Source: JABDGZ01 sp964487685
GTDB lineage: Bacteria; Omnitrophota; Gorgyraeia; Zapsychrales; Fredricksoniimonadaceae
Assembly (NCBI GenBank): GCA_964487685.1
Contig: CAZASA010000003.1
Span: forward strand, 1-63,064
Length of the DNA stretch: 63,064 bases
Direction: 5' to 3'
Part shown: one piece after another, positions 18,940 through 28,637 of the stretch
Numbering within the stretch: position 1 is the first letter of the stretch
How the letters are laid out: every line of letters begins with the position of its first letter
The notes under the pieces: generated by a model
Database searches by the model: none
What the model was told of the DNA's origin: nothing
Seen by the model: the letters and a program-made list of their open reading frames with translations, nothing else
Program-made: the position numbers and the translations under genes

Positions 18940-21900
18940 ACTATGTACATTGTCCGTGTTCTTGATCGCTTCAGCCTCTTCGATGACCCTGCGGTAATCC
19001 CTCGGATAAACCTTGATAAATTGGCCTAATGTCTTTGACCAATCATCCAATATTCCCTTGGCCACCGTTGACTGGGTGTATTTTAAATGTTTTTCGATCA
19101 ACCCTTTTAGTTCCGCGATATCTTTTGGATCTTTAACAGGGAAAAGGTCGACCATGCCGGTATTACAATTCTTATGCGAAAGCCCTTCACGGTCCCACAC
19201 GTAGGCGATCCCGCCCGACATCCCCGCGGCAAAATTACGTCCGATAGGTCCTATGACGACGACCCTCCCGCCGGTCATGTACTCGCAGCCATGGTCTCCC
19301 ACTCCTTCAACCACCGTCGATGCGCCGGAATTACGCACGGCAAAGCGTTCGCCGACAAGTCCGCGGAAATAAGCTTCGCCTAAAATAGCGCCATACAAGA
19401 CCACATTGCCCGCGATCATGTTCTCTTCAGGGACAAATAATGCGCCCTTGGGCGGATAAATGACGATCCTGCCGCCGGAAAGCCCCTTGCCCACATAATC
19501 GTTGGCCTCACCTTCAAGGGTCAAGCTCACCCCATGGGCCAGAAAAGCGCCAAAGCTCTGTCCTGCCGAGCCTTTAAATTTAATTTGGATCGTATCATCA
19601 GGCAATCCCGCCAATGCATATTTACGGGCGATCTGGCTGGATAGCATAGTGCCGACCGTCCGGTTGATATTACGGATATTGGCTTCGATCGTCACGGGCG
19701 TTCCATGATCGATGGCCTCTTGGCTTTGGGCGATCAAGGCGTTGTCCAGGGCCTTATCCAGCCCGTGGTCCTGGGTCGTGCTGTGGCGGATGCTCACACC
19801 CTTGGGCACGTCAGGGCGATGCAAAATTTTCGTCAGATCAACACCCTTGGCCTTCCAGTGGTCAACAGTGTCCCTGGTATCCAGCATATCGACACGGCCA
19901 ACCATGTCCTCAAACTTCCTGACGCCCATGGAGGCCATGATCTCGCGCACTTCCTCGGCGATAAAAGTAAAGAAATTGACCACATATTCCGGCTTACCGT
20001 CAAATTTCTTGCGAAGTTCCGGGTCCTGGGTCGCAACCCCGACCGAACAGGTGTTCAAATGGCATTTGCGCAGCATAATACAGCCCATCGTGATCAAGGC
20101 TGTGGTAGAAAATCCAAATTCATCCGCGCCCAGCATTGCCGCGATGACCACGTCACGGCCGGTCTTTAATTGTCCGTCGGTCTGCACCCGGATACGGCCG
20201 CGCAGATCATTCATCACCAGGACTTGCTGGGTCTCGGCAATACCCAATTCCATGGGCAGGCCCGCGTGTTTAATGGACGTCTGGGGAGAAGCTCCGGTGC
20301 CTCCTTCAAACCCGGAGATCAGTACATGGTCAGCCTTGCCTTTGGAAACCCCGGCCGCGACCGTACCGACACCTACTTCCGACACCAATTTGACAGAGAC
20401 CATGGCCTGAGGATTTGAATTTTTCAGGTCATGGATCAATTGGGCCAGATCTTCGATGGAATAAATATCGTGATGAGGCGGCGGTGAGATCAATTGCACG
20501 CCCGGCGTCGTGTGACGGGTATACGCAATTTCCTTGGACACCTTGTGCCCCGGCAGCTGGCCGCCCTCGCCGGGCTTGGCTCCCTGGGCCATCTTGATCT
20601 GCAGCTGGTCCGCATTGACCAGGTATTCGATCGTGACCCCAAAACGTCCCTGAGCCACCTGCTTGATCCGGCTGCGGCGCCAATCACCGTTAGGGTCTTT
20701 CTTAAAGCGCACGGCATCCTCGCCGCCTTCACCGGTATTTGAAAATCCGCCTAACCGGTTCATGGCAATGGCCAGTGTCTCGTGGGCTTCACGGGAAATG
20801 GAGCCATAGCTCATGGCCCCGGTGGCAAAACGTTTAACAATGCTCGACGCAGGCTCGACCTCTTCAAGAGGGATCGGTGTCTTATCCTTGAATTTGATAA
20901 GACCGCGGATGTTGGCCAATTGCCGGCTATGATCATTGACCGCTTTAGAAAATTGTTTAAAGACCTGGAAATTACCGGAACGCGTCGCGTGCTGCAAAAG
21001 GGCTATCGTCGTCGGGTTTAACTGATGGTACTCAGCTTCTTTACGCCAGGCATATTCCCCGCCTTCATCCAGCATCCCGTCATTCGACGGCCATCGGGGA
21101 TAACCCTTTTCATGGCGCATCATCGCTTCCTGGACCACGGTCGCTATGTCGATCCCGCCGATGCGTGAGGGTGTTGCCGTAAAATATTTATCGATCAATT
21201 CCTGACCCAGGCCCACCGCTTCAAAGATCTGCGCCCCGCAATAGGATTGGATCGTGGAAATGCCCATTTTGGAAATGATCTTATAAAGCCCCTTATGGCA
21301 GGCTTTCAGGAAATTCTTCTCCGCATCCTTAAAGTCCATGGTCAGTTCAAATTTCGTATCCTTGAGCATCGCTTCAATGGTCTCAAAGGCCAGGTAAGGG
21401 TTGACCGCGTTGGCGCCATACCCGATCAGGACCGCAAAATGATGCAATTCCCGCGCGTCCCCGCATTCGACCACGAGGCTGACCTTTAGGCGAGTCCCCT
21501 GACGTATCAAATGATGGTGCAAGCCGGCGCAGGCCAGCAGCGACGGTATCGGTACTTTCTTGGACGAAATGTCACGGTCAGAGAGGATCAAAATGCTAAT
21601 ACCCTCTTTGATGGCCTTGTCTGCCGCGGCACATAGTGAATCAAAGGCCTTCTCAATGGCCTCACTGCCTTCTTTTTTATCGAAGACCATCGGCAGTTTC
21701 AGGGCCTTTAAAGAACCCTGATTGACCCGGCTGATCTTTGCTAATTCTTCATTGGTCAAGACCGGATGCTGTATCCATAGCCGGTGACAATGCTGCGGGC
21801 CTTCTTCCAGCAAATTGCTCTCAGCGCCCAGCATCATGTCCTCGCCCATGATGATCTCTTCACGGATCGCGTCAATGGGAGGATTGGTCACCTGCGCGAA

Positions 21901-23457
21901 TAATTGTTTGAAATATTCAAATAAAAGTTTTGGTCTATCGGAAAAAACGGCCAGCGGTGTGTCAGCACCCATGGAGCCCGTGGCTTCTTCTCCCATGGCC
22001 ATGGGTTTTAAGATAATTTTCAAGTCCTCGATCGTAATACCGAAAGCGCGCTGGCGCTCCAGCAAGGTCTTTTCATCCAGGCCCGGCACTTTTTTGGGTT
22101 CGGGAAGGGTGCGGATATCGACGATGTTCTCCCTCAGCCATTTTTCATAAGGATGGCGTTTGGCATAAGTCCCTTTGACCTCTCGGTCATCGATGATACG
22201 CCCTTCGGTCGTGTCCACCAGGAACATTTTCCCGGGCTGCAAACGGCCTTTGCTGACGATCTTCTCCACGGGAACAGGCAATACCCCTGCTTCTGAAGCC
22301 ATGATCACAATGTCATCATTCGTCACCAAAAAACGCGACGGACGCAACCCGTTGCGGTCAAGCAATGCTCCCACATAACGTCCGTCGGAAAATGCCATGG
22401 CCGCGGGGCCGTCCCAGGGTTCCATCAAACAGGAATGGTATTCATAAAAAGCGCGCTTGGAGCGTTCCATTTCCTGGTGATTGCTCCAGGCCTCGGGGAT
22501 CATCATCATCATCGCGTGCGGCAATGAACGGCCGCAAAGAACGAGCATCTCCAGCACATTATCAAAGGTCGCTGTGTCCGAACCGTTAGGCACGACAATA
22601 GGCAGTACTTTCTTTAAGTCATCACCAAAACCTTTAGAAACAAACTGCTTCTCCCGGGTTTGGATCCAATTGAGGTTGCCCCGCAAGGTATTGATCTCTC
22701 CATTATGCGCGATATAGCGGTAAGGATGGGCCAAAGACCAGCTGGGAAAAGTATTGGTGGAGTAACGCGAATGCACCAGGGCTATCGCTGAGACCATCGT
22801 TGGGTCGCTTAGGTCCGGGAAAAACCTGTCCACTTGCTCGCTCATCAGCTGGCCCTTGTAAACAAGGGTGTGGCTATTGAGTGAACAAAAATAATAAAAA
22901 TTCTTTTGCGGCAAGGTGGAATTATAGACCTTCTTCCACAAGCGCTTGCGGATCACATAAAGTTTACGGTTAAAATCTTCCTGGGAAGTTTTAGCACCTC
23001 GGGCAATAAAAAGCTGTTTGAATGCCGGCATCACCGAACGGGCGACCTGGCCGATACTGCCCGGCTCATGGGGAACTGAACGCCAGCCGATCAATTTCTG
23101 GCCTTCTTCATGGATGATATGTTCGGTCCACTCTTCAATGATGTTGCGGTCATCGAGCGAGGTCGGCAAGAACACGAGCCCGGCACCATAATCACCGAAT
23201 GAAGGCAGCTCCAAATGGATCCTGGCCAATTCCTTGCGGAAAAAAGCATCCGGCATCTGGATCAGGATCCCGGCACCATCTCCGGTCAAAGGATCACAAC
23301 CGCATGCGCCGCGATGGGCCAAATTCTCCAGGATCTGGATCCCATGGCGGACCATATCATGGGATTTTTGTCCTTTGATATGCGCAATGAACCCAACACC
23401 GCAGGAATCATGCTCAAATTGAGGATCGTATAAACCTTGTTTTAAAGGAAGACTCAT
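18925..23457 (-). CDS. gltB: Glutamate synthase (GOGAT) large subunit
   Basis: 1510 aa. Transfers the glutamine amide to 2-oxoglutarate, giving two glutamates. An 18-residue propeptide precedes nucleophile Cys19 (DSCGVGF). The glutaminase domain fills about residues 19-430, followed by the central domain, the FMN-binding synthase domain (about 830-1200; GAKPGEGGQLPG) and the 3Fe-4S Cys set in CIMLRKCHLNTC. The C-terminal GXGXG beta-helix follows. With gltD, glnA, PII and amt it completes ammonium assimilation in this window. The stop codon lies in a dispersed repeat. Confidence 0.97.
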   Translation of the reverse strand: MSLPLKQGLYDPQFEHDSCGVGFIAHIKGQKSHDMVRHGIQILENLAHRGACGCDPLTGDGAGILIQMPDAFFRKELARIHLELPSFGDYGAGLVFLPTSLDDRNIIEEWTEHIIHEEGQKLIGWRSVPHEPGSIGQVARSVMPAFKQLFIARGAKTSQEDFNRKLYVIRKRLWKKVYNSTLPQKNFYYFCSLNSHTLVYKGQLMSEQVDRFFPDLSDPTMVSAIALVHSRYSTNTFPSWSLAHPYRYIAHNGEINTLRGNLNWIQTREKQFVSKGFGDDLKKVLPIVVPNGSDTATFDNVLEMLVLCGRSLPHAMMMMIPEAWSNHQEMERSKRAFYEYHSCLMEPWDGPAAMAFSDGRYVGALLDRNGLRPSRFLVTNDDIVIMASEAGVLPVPVEKIVSKGRLQPGKMFLVDTTEGRIIDDREVKGTYAKRHPYEKWLRENIVDIRTLPEPKKVPGLDEKTLLERQRAFGITIEDLKIILKPMAMGEEATGSMGADTPLAVFSDRPKLLFEYFKQLFAQVTNPPIDAIREEIIMGEDMMLGAESNLLEEGPQHCHRLWIQHPVLTNEELAKISRVNQGSLKALKLPMVFDKKEGSEAIEKAFDSLCAAADKAIKEGISILILSDRDISSKKVPIPSLLACAGLHHHLIRQGTRLKVSLVVECGDARELHHFAVLIGYGANAVNPYLAFETIEAMLKDTKFELTMDFKDAEKNFLKACHKGLYKIISKMGISTIQSYCGAQIFEAVGLGQELIDKYFTATPSRIGGIDIATVVQEAMMRHEKGYPRWPSNDGMLDEGGEYAWRKEAEYHQLNPTTIALLQHATRSGNFQVFKQFSKAVNDHSRQLANIRGLIKFKDKTPIPLEEVEPASSIVKRFATGAMSYGSISREAHETLAIAMNRLGGFSNTGEGGEDAVRFKKDPNGDWRRSRIKQVAQGRFGVTIEYLVNADQLQIKMAQGAKPGEGGQLPGHKVSKEIAYTRHTTPGVQLISPPPHHDIYSIEDLAQLIHDLKNSNPQAMVSVKLVSEVGVGTVAAGVSKGKADHVLISGFEGGTGASPQTSIKHAGLPMELGIAETQQVLVMNDLRGRIRVQTDGQLKTGRDVVIAAMLGADEFGFSTTALITMGCIMLRKCHLNTCSVGVATQDPELRKKFDGKPEYVVNFFTFIAEEVREIMASMGVRKFEDMVGRVDMLDTRDTVDHWKAKGVDLTKILHRPDVPKGVSIRHSTTQDHGLDKALDNALIAQSQEAIDHGTPVTIEANIRNINRTVGTMLSSQIARKYALAGLPDDTIQIKFKGSAGQSFGAFLAHGVSLTLEGEANDYVGKGLSGGRIVIYPPKGALFVPEENMIAGNVVLYGAILGEAYFRGLVGERFAVRNSGASTVVEGVGDHGCEYMTGGRVVVIGPIGRNFAAGMSGGIAYVWDREGLSHKNCNTGMVDLFPVKDPKDIAELKGLIEKHLKYTQSTVAKGILDDWSKTLGQFIKVYPRDYRRVIEEAEAIKNTDNVHSGHIG

Positions 23458-23507
23458 ATTTTTCCCCTATTTCATCAGGGTCATATCTTGTTGGTTAGAA
23501 AAGGGTT

Positions 23508-23536
23508 ATTTTATTATCATTCGTCGTAAAATGCAA
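23508..23536 (-). promoter_or_regulatory. sigma70-type promoter of gltBD
   Basis: On the minus strand: TTGCAT (23531-23536), 17-base spacer, TAAAAT (23508-23513). The leader is about 45 bases and ends with AGGGGA as ribosome site. No attenuator like that before amt is seen. Confidence 0.6.
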
Positions 23537-23542
23537 TTTAAA

Positions 23543-24679
23543 TTACGGTGAATGCAGGTAAAGGGCTGACGCCAAAATATCCCTGTAGGTCATAAGCCCC
23601 CGGATGAACACCAATCCGCCCAGCATGATCGATACATTCAAACAGACCCATAGGTTCGATCGGCTCCACCGGCGCAAATCAATGCTGGCTAACGCAAACA
23701 TCAGGATGTCGACAGGCGCTAAATAGATCAAATAACGGCTAAAGAAACCTTGCTTGGAATGCAGCGTAAAGATATCTATAAATAATATAGAGAAACCGCT
23801 TGTTAAGAATATCAAGAACACCGGCAAAAAAAACATATTCGAGGGGGTCTTCTTGTGCTTTTCAGGCAATACCCATGCGGTCAATGCGTAAATGACATAG
23901 ATGAACAATCTTTCCGGCATGATCACATCAAAGAAATTCGAGGAAAACATATAGGTCCTGATCCGGGAAGTATCATCGAAATGATAGTAGAACAAAACAA
24001 TGCTCATGGGGACGAGCCAAAGCAGCGCCAGGTGCTTTAGCCCCGCCCTGTCCTTGATCCAGACGAACAAGGTCACCATGGTGATCTGGAACATGGCCGT
24101 AGGTGATGTCAACGCCAGTAATAGATGGGTGGTGATAAGGCTTCCTGCGGTTTTCAATTTAGGGGCCATGTACAGGCACGAGAGGAGCAATAATTGGACA
24201 GTGGTCAATAAAAACCATAATGAATAAGGACGCGCTTCGACCCAGTACATCCAGACCATCGGTGTGACCAAGGCAACGCTCAAAGCGAATAATGCCGCAA
24301 AAAAAGAATAAAAGCGCGTAAAAAAATAAAAGATAACTGTTAACGCAAGGGACATATAAATATTAGACGGGATACGCAAGATGACCTGGGAAGGGATGTC
24401 CCTGGTCCTGTTCAAGGAGTCAGCATAAACGGCAGGCATATGATATGAAAAAGCATCACAGGCCGTTTTTTGAATAATATAAAAAAGCGGGTTTTTATTG
24501 CCGTCCGGGAATTTCAGAGACAGGATGCCCGCGTAAGAATCCGCATCAATGGCCGTATGCTGGGTATAAAGTTCGTCGAGCCAGAGCACCTTGTGCTGGC
24601 TCAAAGAGAACCCGCAGGTCATCAAGAGGATAAAAACCCCGGCAGATATATATAAACTTTTCAAATGGTCAAAACGCAT
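23543..24679 (-). CDS. GT-C type membrane glycosyltransferase (ArnT/PMT-like)
   Basis: 378 aa with about nine hydrophobic segments. After the first helix comes HKVLWLDELYTQH, the acidic DE pair in the first external loop expected of GT-C enzymes that use polyprenyl-phosphate sugars. Acceptor unknown. It overlaps the preceding TPR gene by 11 bases and is the last gene of nadE-GT2-TPR-GT-C. The GT2 protein two genes upstream would make the polyprenyl-P-sugar donor, which supports the assignment. Confidence 0.7.
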   Translation of the reverse strand: MRFDHLKSLYISAGVFILLMTCGFSLSQHKVLWLDELYTQHTAIDADSYAGILSLKFPDGNKNPLFYIIQKTACDAFSYHMPAVYADSLNRTRDIPSQVILRIPSNIYMSLALTVIFYFFTRFYSFFAALFALSVALVTPMVWMYWVEARPYSLWFLLTTVQLLLLSCLYMAPKLKTAGSLITTHLLLALTSPTAMFQITMVTLFVWIKDRAGLKHLALLWLVPMSIVLFYYHFDDTSRIRTYMFSSNFFDVIMPERLFIYVIYALTAWVLPEKHKKTPSNMFFLPVFLIFLTSGFSILFIDIFTLHSKQGFFSRYLIYLAPVDILMFALASIDLRRWSRSNLWVCLNVSIMLGGLVFIRGLMTYRDILASALYLHSP

Positions 24680-25346
24680 AGACCTCCGGGTGCATCTTGC
24701 CGATCATGGCTTGGAGCTTTTGCCTGTCCTGCACATGCCTTAATATTTGATCGAGGATAAAGGAAGTCTTGTACATCAACCCCAAATGCCTTGCCCCGTC
24801 CGTCACGATCTGGCTCTCATTTGAACCTAGTAAAGGCAAATAGATCCAGGATGATGTGAGCATTCTTTTAAAACTGGCCTTGGGTTCGACTAGCATGGCT
24901 TGGCGCAGCAAAACATCCGCTTGCTCATAGCGGGACTCGTCCATGTAGATCACGGCCAGATCATAATAATTCCAGAAATAATCCGGATAAAATCCGATAC
25001 CTTTCTTTAAGTACTCGATCGCTTTGGGATCGTCTTTTAAATAATGATAAAGATAACCCAGTAAGCCATACGCATCCCTCATTCCGGGGAATACCCGAAG
25101 CAAATGTTCGTAATAATCCGCAAAATACCTGATCCTGTTGGTATCCAGGGAAGCTCGATGGAAATTCAAGTCGCTGATATAATTGATCGGGTCAGGCCTA
25201 AGATTATTGATCGCCGTCATATCCGCCACGACAAAGGTCTGGCTGACATTCTGGGCAGCCCGGTAAAATATTACTAACAAAAATAGTGCCAGGATGATGT
25301 TGGCAGCGGGGAATAAGGTTTTTTTAAGGGCCTTGGTGACGGGCAT
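24669..25346 (-). CDS. Membrane-anchored TPR protein
   Basis: 225 aa from the ATG at 25346, which lies 4 bases after the GT2 stop with GAGAG upstream; a longer frame would overlap GT2 by about 180 bases and is unlikely. One N-terminal transmembrane helix (TLFPAANIILALFLLVIFY), then TPR-like helices (residues about 85-165: AYGLLGYLYHYLKDD, AIEYLKKGIGFYPD, WNYYDLAVIYMDE). Probably an accessory of the adjacent glycosyltransferases; family not recognised. Confidence 0.7.
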   Translation of the reverse strand: MPVTKALKKTLFPAANIILALFLLVIFYRAAQNVSQTFVVADMTAINNLRPDPINYISDLNFHRASLDTNRIRYFADYYEHLLRVFPGMRDAYGLLGYLYHYLKDDPKAIEYLKKGIGFYPDYFWNYYDLAVIYMDESRYEQADVLLRQAMLVEPKASFKRMLTSSWIYLPLLGSNESQIVTDGARHLGLMYKTSFILDQILRHVQDRQKLQAMIGKMHPEVYAF

Positions 25347-25350
25347 CTTG

Positions 25351-26052
25351 TCAGCTCTCCGGTCTTGCGAAAAACCGGTATTTAATGATAGGCCAAAACA
25401 TTTCAACGGCAGTTGTCCATTTGATCTTTTTACCGGCCTGATAGGACCTCGCCGTGTAATCGATCGCGACTTCCTTGATAGAGTAACCCCGGGCAAGGAG
25501 CTTGACTGTAAATTCCGTCTCAAAGGCAAAGTTCCGGGAACGGATGGTCAGTCCTTCCAAAGCCCGTCGGGGAAAAACCTTAAAACCCGTATTGATATCG
25601 GTCAGCTTAACACCATACAGCAGCCTGAATACCGCATTAGAGATCCCATTGGCCCACCGGTTGACCGGCTCCATCCCTTTGATCTGCCCTAAAAAACGTG
25701 AACCATAAACCACTTGCGCGGCGCCATCCAAAATAGGCGCTAACAGTTTCCCGTATTCATCAGGGTCATATTCCAGGTCCGCGTCCTGGATCAGCAAAAG
25801 ATCGCCCGTCGCATTCTTGAAACCTGTCAATACAGCCGCGGTCTTGCCCTGATTGCTTTGATGGACAATGACCAGATCTTCCTGCTGCCTTAATTGATTT
25901 AAAATATCAGCTGTCCCGTCCCTGGAACCGTCATTGACGATCACGATCTCTTTTAGGAGCCCTCCGGGCAAGGGCACGGCCCTGACCTTCTCAACGATCT
26001 GGGCAATGGTCGATTCTTCATTAAAGGCAGGGATAACAACGGATAATTTCAT
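25351..26052 (-). CDS. DPM1-like GT2 polyprenyl-phosphate glycosyltransferase
   Basis: 233 aa, soluble. LSVVIPAFNEESTIAQIV starts the GT-A fold; VNDGSRDGTADIL and the metal-binding QDADLEYDP follow, and NTGFKVFPR near residue 155 is typical of dolichol/polyprenyl-phosphate mannose synthases. It likely charges a polyprenyl phosphate for the GT-C enzyme encoded two genes downstream. The start overlaps the nadE stop by 4 bases (ATGA). Confidence 0.88.
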   Translation of the reverse strand: MKLSVVIPAFNEESTIAQIVEKVRAVPLPGGLLKEIVIVNDGSRDGTADILNQLRQQEDLVIVHQSNQGKTAAVLTGFKNATGDLLLIQDADLEYDPDEYGKLLAPILDGAAQVVYGSRFLGQIKGMEPVNRWANGISNAVFRLLYGVKLTDINTGFKVFPRRALEGLTIRSRNFAFETEFTVKLLARGYSIKEVAIDYTARSYQAGKKIKWTTAVEMFWPIIKYRFFARPES

Positions 26053-27653
26053 TCTCTATACCTATTAGTGATAGGCAGCCGCCAATCCTTGCCGAAAGCG
26101 CAGGGGGTGATCTTAACCCCGGGCGGGGCCTGACGTCTTTTATACTCATTCATGTCCACCAGTCGAATGGTCCTCAACACCAGCTTGGCATCCATTCCCG
26201 ACGCAATGATATCCTGAGGCGAGGCATGACCCTCAATGTACGCCTTTAATACCTTGTCCAGGTTTTCGTAAGCCCCCAAGGTCTCTTCATCAGTTTGGTC
26301 CAGTCTTAGCTCCGCTGACGGCGCCCTGAGTAAAATACTTTTAGGTATGACAGCAACCCGGCTAATGCTGTTTCGATAACGGGCCAATTCATACACCTTG
26401 GTCTTAAAAACATCCTTGATAACGGCAAAGCCTCCGGACATGTCCCCATAAAGCGTGCAATAGCCTACAGCCATTTCACTTTTATTGCCGGTCGTCAGGA
26501 TCAGTCCTCCGAATTTATTGGCCATGGCCATTAAAATATTGCCCCTGATGCGCGCCTGGATATTCTCCTCGGCGGTGTCCGCCGGAAGACCTGCAAAATA
26601 ACGCGCCATCGTCTTTAAGTAGGCGGCAAAGATCCCTTTAATGGGGATCTCTTTTAATTCCATCTTTAAATTCCGGGCCAGCACCCTCGCATCCAGACGG
26701 GTGGCTTTGCTGTTAAAACGACTGGGCATCGAGATCGCGGTGACATTTTCAGCCCCGAATGCATCACAGGCAATGCAGGCAACCAGGGCGGAGTCCACTC
26801 CTCCGCTTAAGCCCAACGCCACTTTTTTAAAACCATTTTTCAGGGCATAATCACGGGTCCCCAGGACCAGGCCTTTATAGACCTCCTCACTGCTTTCCAT
26901 GATCGGGGCGACCGGGTTGTCCTTTCGGGCCAGGTCCACTTGCAGGAGCGTTTCATCAAACTGCGTGGCCCGCGCCATTACGTTTCCATCCGGTGCTATC
27001 ACCATGCTCCCCCCGTCGAAAACCAGCTCGTCCTGGCCTCCGATCGTATTGACATAGACCAAATGCGTTTTTGTTTCCTTGGCACGGCGCACCAATAATT
27101 CCTGGCGTTCCTTGATCTTTCCCATCTGATACGGCGATGACGAAATATTGATCAAAATCAAGGCCCCTGCTTTTGCCTGTGCCTGATACACCGACCCTTC
27201 GATCCAAATATCCTCACAGATACTGATACCGATCTTGACACCGTTGACCGTCGATAATCCCGGATTTTGGCCCAAAGAAAAATACCGTTTCTCATCGAAA
27301 ACGCCGTAGTTGGGCAATTCATGCTTATAGTAAACTTCCTGCAGCTTACCATCAACGATCAGGGCTGCCGCGTTATAGATCTTCCCCGTGGAATCACTGT
27401 CCACAAAACCCGCAATGACACTTATTCCCCGCGCCTTCTTGACCAGCGCATCTAAAGCCTTGATATTATCCGCCACGAAATGCTTCTTTAAAAGCAGGTC
27501 TTCCGGCGGATATCCGCAAACGGCCAATTCCGGGAACACCACGAGCTGGGCCCCCGCCTTTTGGGCCTGCGCCGTATACTCCAGGATCTTGCGCGTATTG
27601 CCCGCCAAGTCTCCTACGGTCGGATTAATTTGGGCTAAAGATATTTTCAACAT
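26049..27653 (-). CDS. nadE: Glutamine-dependent NAD+ synthetase
   Basis: 534 aa. Final step of NAD synthesis. An N-terminal nitrilase-type glutaminase with Glu42 (FPELAVCGYPPEDLL), Lys110 (YYKHELPNYG) and Cys146 (ISICEDIW) is fused to the ATP-dependent synthetase domain with GLSGGVDSALVACIA near residue 282 and TTGNKSEMAVGY. First gene of an operon with glycosyltransferases; the link looks positional only. Upstream lies a 141-base inverted-repeat element. Confidence 0.96.
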   Translation of the reverse strand: MLKISLAQINPTVGDLAGNTRKILEYTAQAQKAGAQLVVFPELAVCGYPPEDLLLKKHFVADNIKALDALVKKARGISVIAGFVDSDSTGKIYNAAALIVDGKLQEVYYKHELPNYGVFDEKRYFSLGQNPGLSTVNGVKIGISICEDIWIEGSVYQAQAKAGALILINISSSPYQMGKIKERQELLVRRAKETKTHLVYVNTIGGQDELVFDGGSMVIAPDGNVMARATQFDETLLQVDLARKDNPVAPIMESSEEVYKGLVLGTRDYALKNGFKKVALGLSGGVDSALVACIACDAFGAENVTAISMPSRFNSKATRLDARVLARNLKMELKEIPIKGIFAAYLKTMARYFAGLPADTAEENIQARIRGNILMAMANKFGGLILTTGNKSEMAVGYCTLYGDMSGGFAVIKDVFKTKVYELARYRNSISRVAVIPKSILLRAPSAELRLDQTDEETLGAYENLDKVLKAYIEGHASPQDIIASGMDAKLVLRTIRLVDMNEYKRRQAPPGVKITPCAFGKDWRLPITNRYRE

Positions 27654-27673
27654 TTATAATTATCCACTAGAGG

Positions 27674-27814
27674 GCTGGTACCGATATGTTTTTTCTGCGT
27701 AAAAAAATCTGACAACGTTGACTTTTGGGGATCTTTACGCATTACCTCTACTTAGGGCTCAACCATACCCACCAGAACGTCAGATTTTAGCAGAAAATAT
27801 ATATCGGTATCAGC
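27674..27814. repeat. 141-base element with long imperfect terminal inverted repeats
   Basis: Arm 27674-27713 (GGCTGGTACCGATATG...TCTGAC) is largely the reverse complement of 27779-27814 (GTCAGATTTTAGCAG...CAGCC). About 65 unpaired bases lie between. It has no open reading frame. It overlaps the end of the amidotransferase gene and fills most of the nadE upstream region. It resembles a MITE or a long structured RNA; part of the right arm recurs at the gltB end. Confidence 0.6.
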
Positions 27815-27827
27815 CAAAATGGCTGCC
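27793..27827. repeat. Dispersed repeat overlapping the amidotransferase stop codon
   Basis: Reading minus, GGCAGCCATTTTGGCTGATACC followed by an AT-rich end parallels 18910-18939 at gltB. Both give a final Gly codon GGC then TGA. Confidence 0.55.
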
Positions 27828-28523
27828 ATTAATAATTCCCAAAAAATTCTGGTATATTCTTTGGGCCTGCGCATCAAACGACTTTTTATACTTCCAATAA
27901 TCCTCCATCATCGATTGCGCGTGGTCCAAGCGTCCCGGTAGATCATTGGCAATATATTCATCACACCATTCCTTGATACTTTTGTCCGTGATCTCGACGT
28001 GAAATTGTAATCCATACGCATTATCGCCCACCTTTAAGGCCTGATGAGGACAGCCCGGGGCCTTGGCCAGCAATTTTCCGTTTGAAGGCACATTGAACAT
28101 GTCCCCATGCCAATGATATATCGGGTCTTGCGGTCGAAAGCCGTCAAAAAATGGATCTTGTTTTCCCTCAGCCGTAAGTTCGATCTCATACCAGCCGATC
28201 TCTTTGACCGGCGATTTGACGACCTTGGCGCCCGCTGCCTTGGCCAAAAGCTGTGAACCTAAGCATATTCCCAAGAAAGAAATGTTCTTTTTTAAAACCC
28301 CCTGGATAAAGTCATTTTCCGGTTTCAAAAAAGGATATTTATCCTCTTCGTCGACATTCATGGGGCCGCCCAAAACAACCACGGCCTTGAACTTCCCCGG
28401 ATCCGCGGGTAAAGGCTCCCCTGCGCCTAATTCGATGATCTTAAACGCCTCTCCCCTGGACTTTAAGAAATCCCCCAAGGTCCCGGGCCCTTCAATATCG
28501 ATATGTTTAACGATCAAAATCAT
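27810..28523 (-). CDS. Class I glutamine amidotransferase (GMP synthase-like)
   Basis: 237 aa. Stand-alone GATase1 domain: nucleophile Cys87 (LGICLGSQLLA), His175 and Glu177 (LQFHVEITDKS), oxyanion segment VLGGPMNVDEED. Such proteins are often annotated as GMP synthase-like but have no synthetase partner; substrate unknown. It follows glnA. A TATAAT sequence ends only six bases before the ATG, so a leaderless transcript is possible. The last residues (GSHFG) and the stop lie in a dispersed repeat. Confidence 0.87.
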   Translation of the reverse strand: MILIVKHIDIEGPGTLGDFLKSRGEAFKIIELGAGEPLPADPGKFKAVVVLGGPMNVDEEDKYPFLKPENDFIQGVLKKNISFLGICLGSQLLAKAAGAKVVKSPVKEIGWYEIELTAEGKQDPFFDGFRPQDPIYHWHGDMFNVPSNGKLLAKAPGCPHQALKVGDNAYGLQFHVEITDKSIKEWCDEYIANDLPGRLDHAQSMMEDYWKYKKSFDAQAQRIYQNFLGIINGSHFG

Positions 28524-28548
28524 AGAGCGATTATACTATAAAAATGAT

Positions 28549-28574
28549 AAGGGGACACTTTAAAGTGTCCCCTT
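28549..28574. repeat. 26-base perfect palindrome, GGGGACACTTT family
   Basis: AAGGGGACACTTT followed directly by its reverse complement. It stands between glnA and the amidotransferase gene. Palindromes of this kind are common as REP elements in environmental genomes. It could also act as a terminator for glnA. Confidence 0.75.
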
Positions 28575-28589
28575 TTATATAACCACCAT

Positions 28590-28627
28590 AACACCCGGTG
28601 TTAGGATCCTTCCTAACACCGGGTGTT
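28590..28627. repeat. Second copy of the AACACCCGGTGTT inverted repeat
   Basis: Arms of 17 bases (28590-28606 and 28611-28627) with loop TCCT match the element at 1966-2010. It begins 10 bases after the glnA stop and may terminate or protect the glnA transcript. Confidence 0.8.
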
Positions 28628-28637
28628 GGGAAGGTTC

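Noticed and set aside
19705..20410. Long plus-strand open frames inside gltB
   Set aside because: They lie opposite the FMN domain of gltB, have no ribosome sites and read as low-quality protein; the minus-strand gene explains the sequence.
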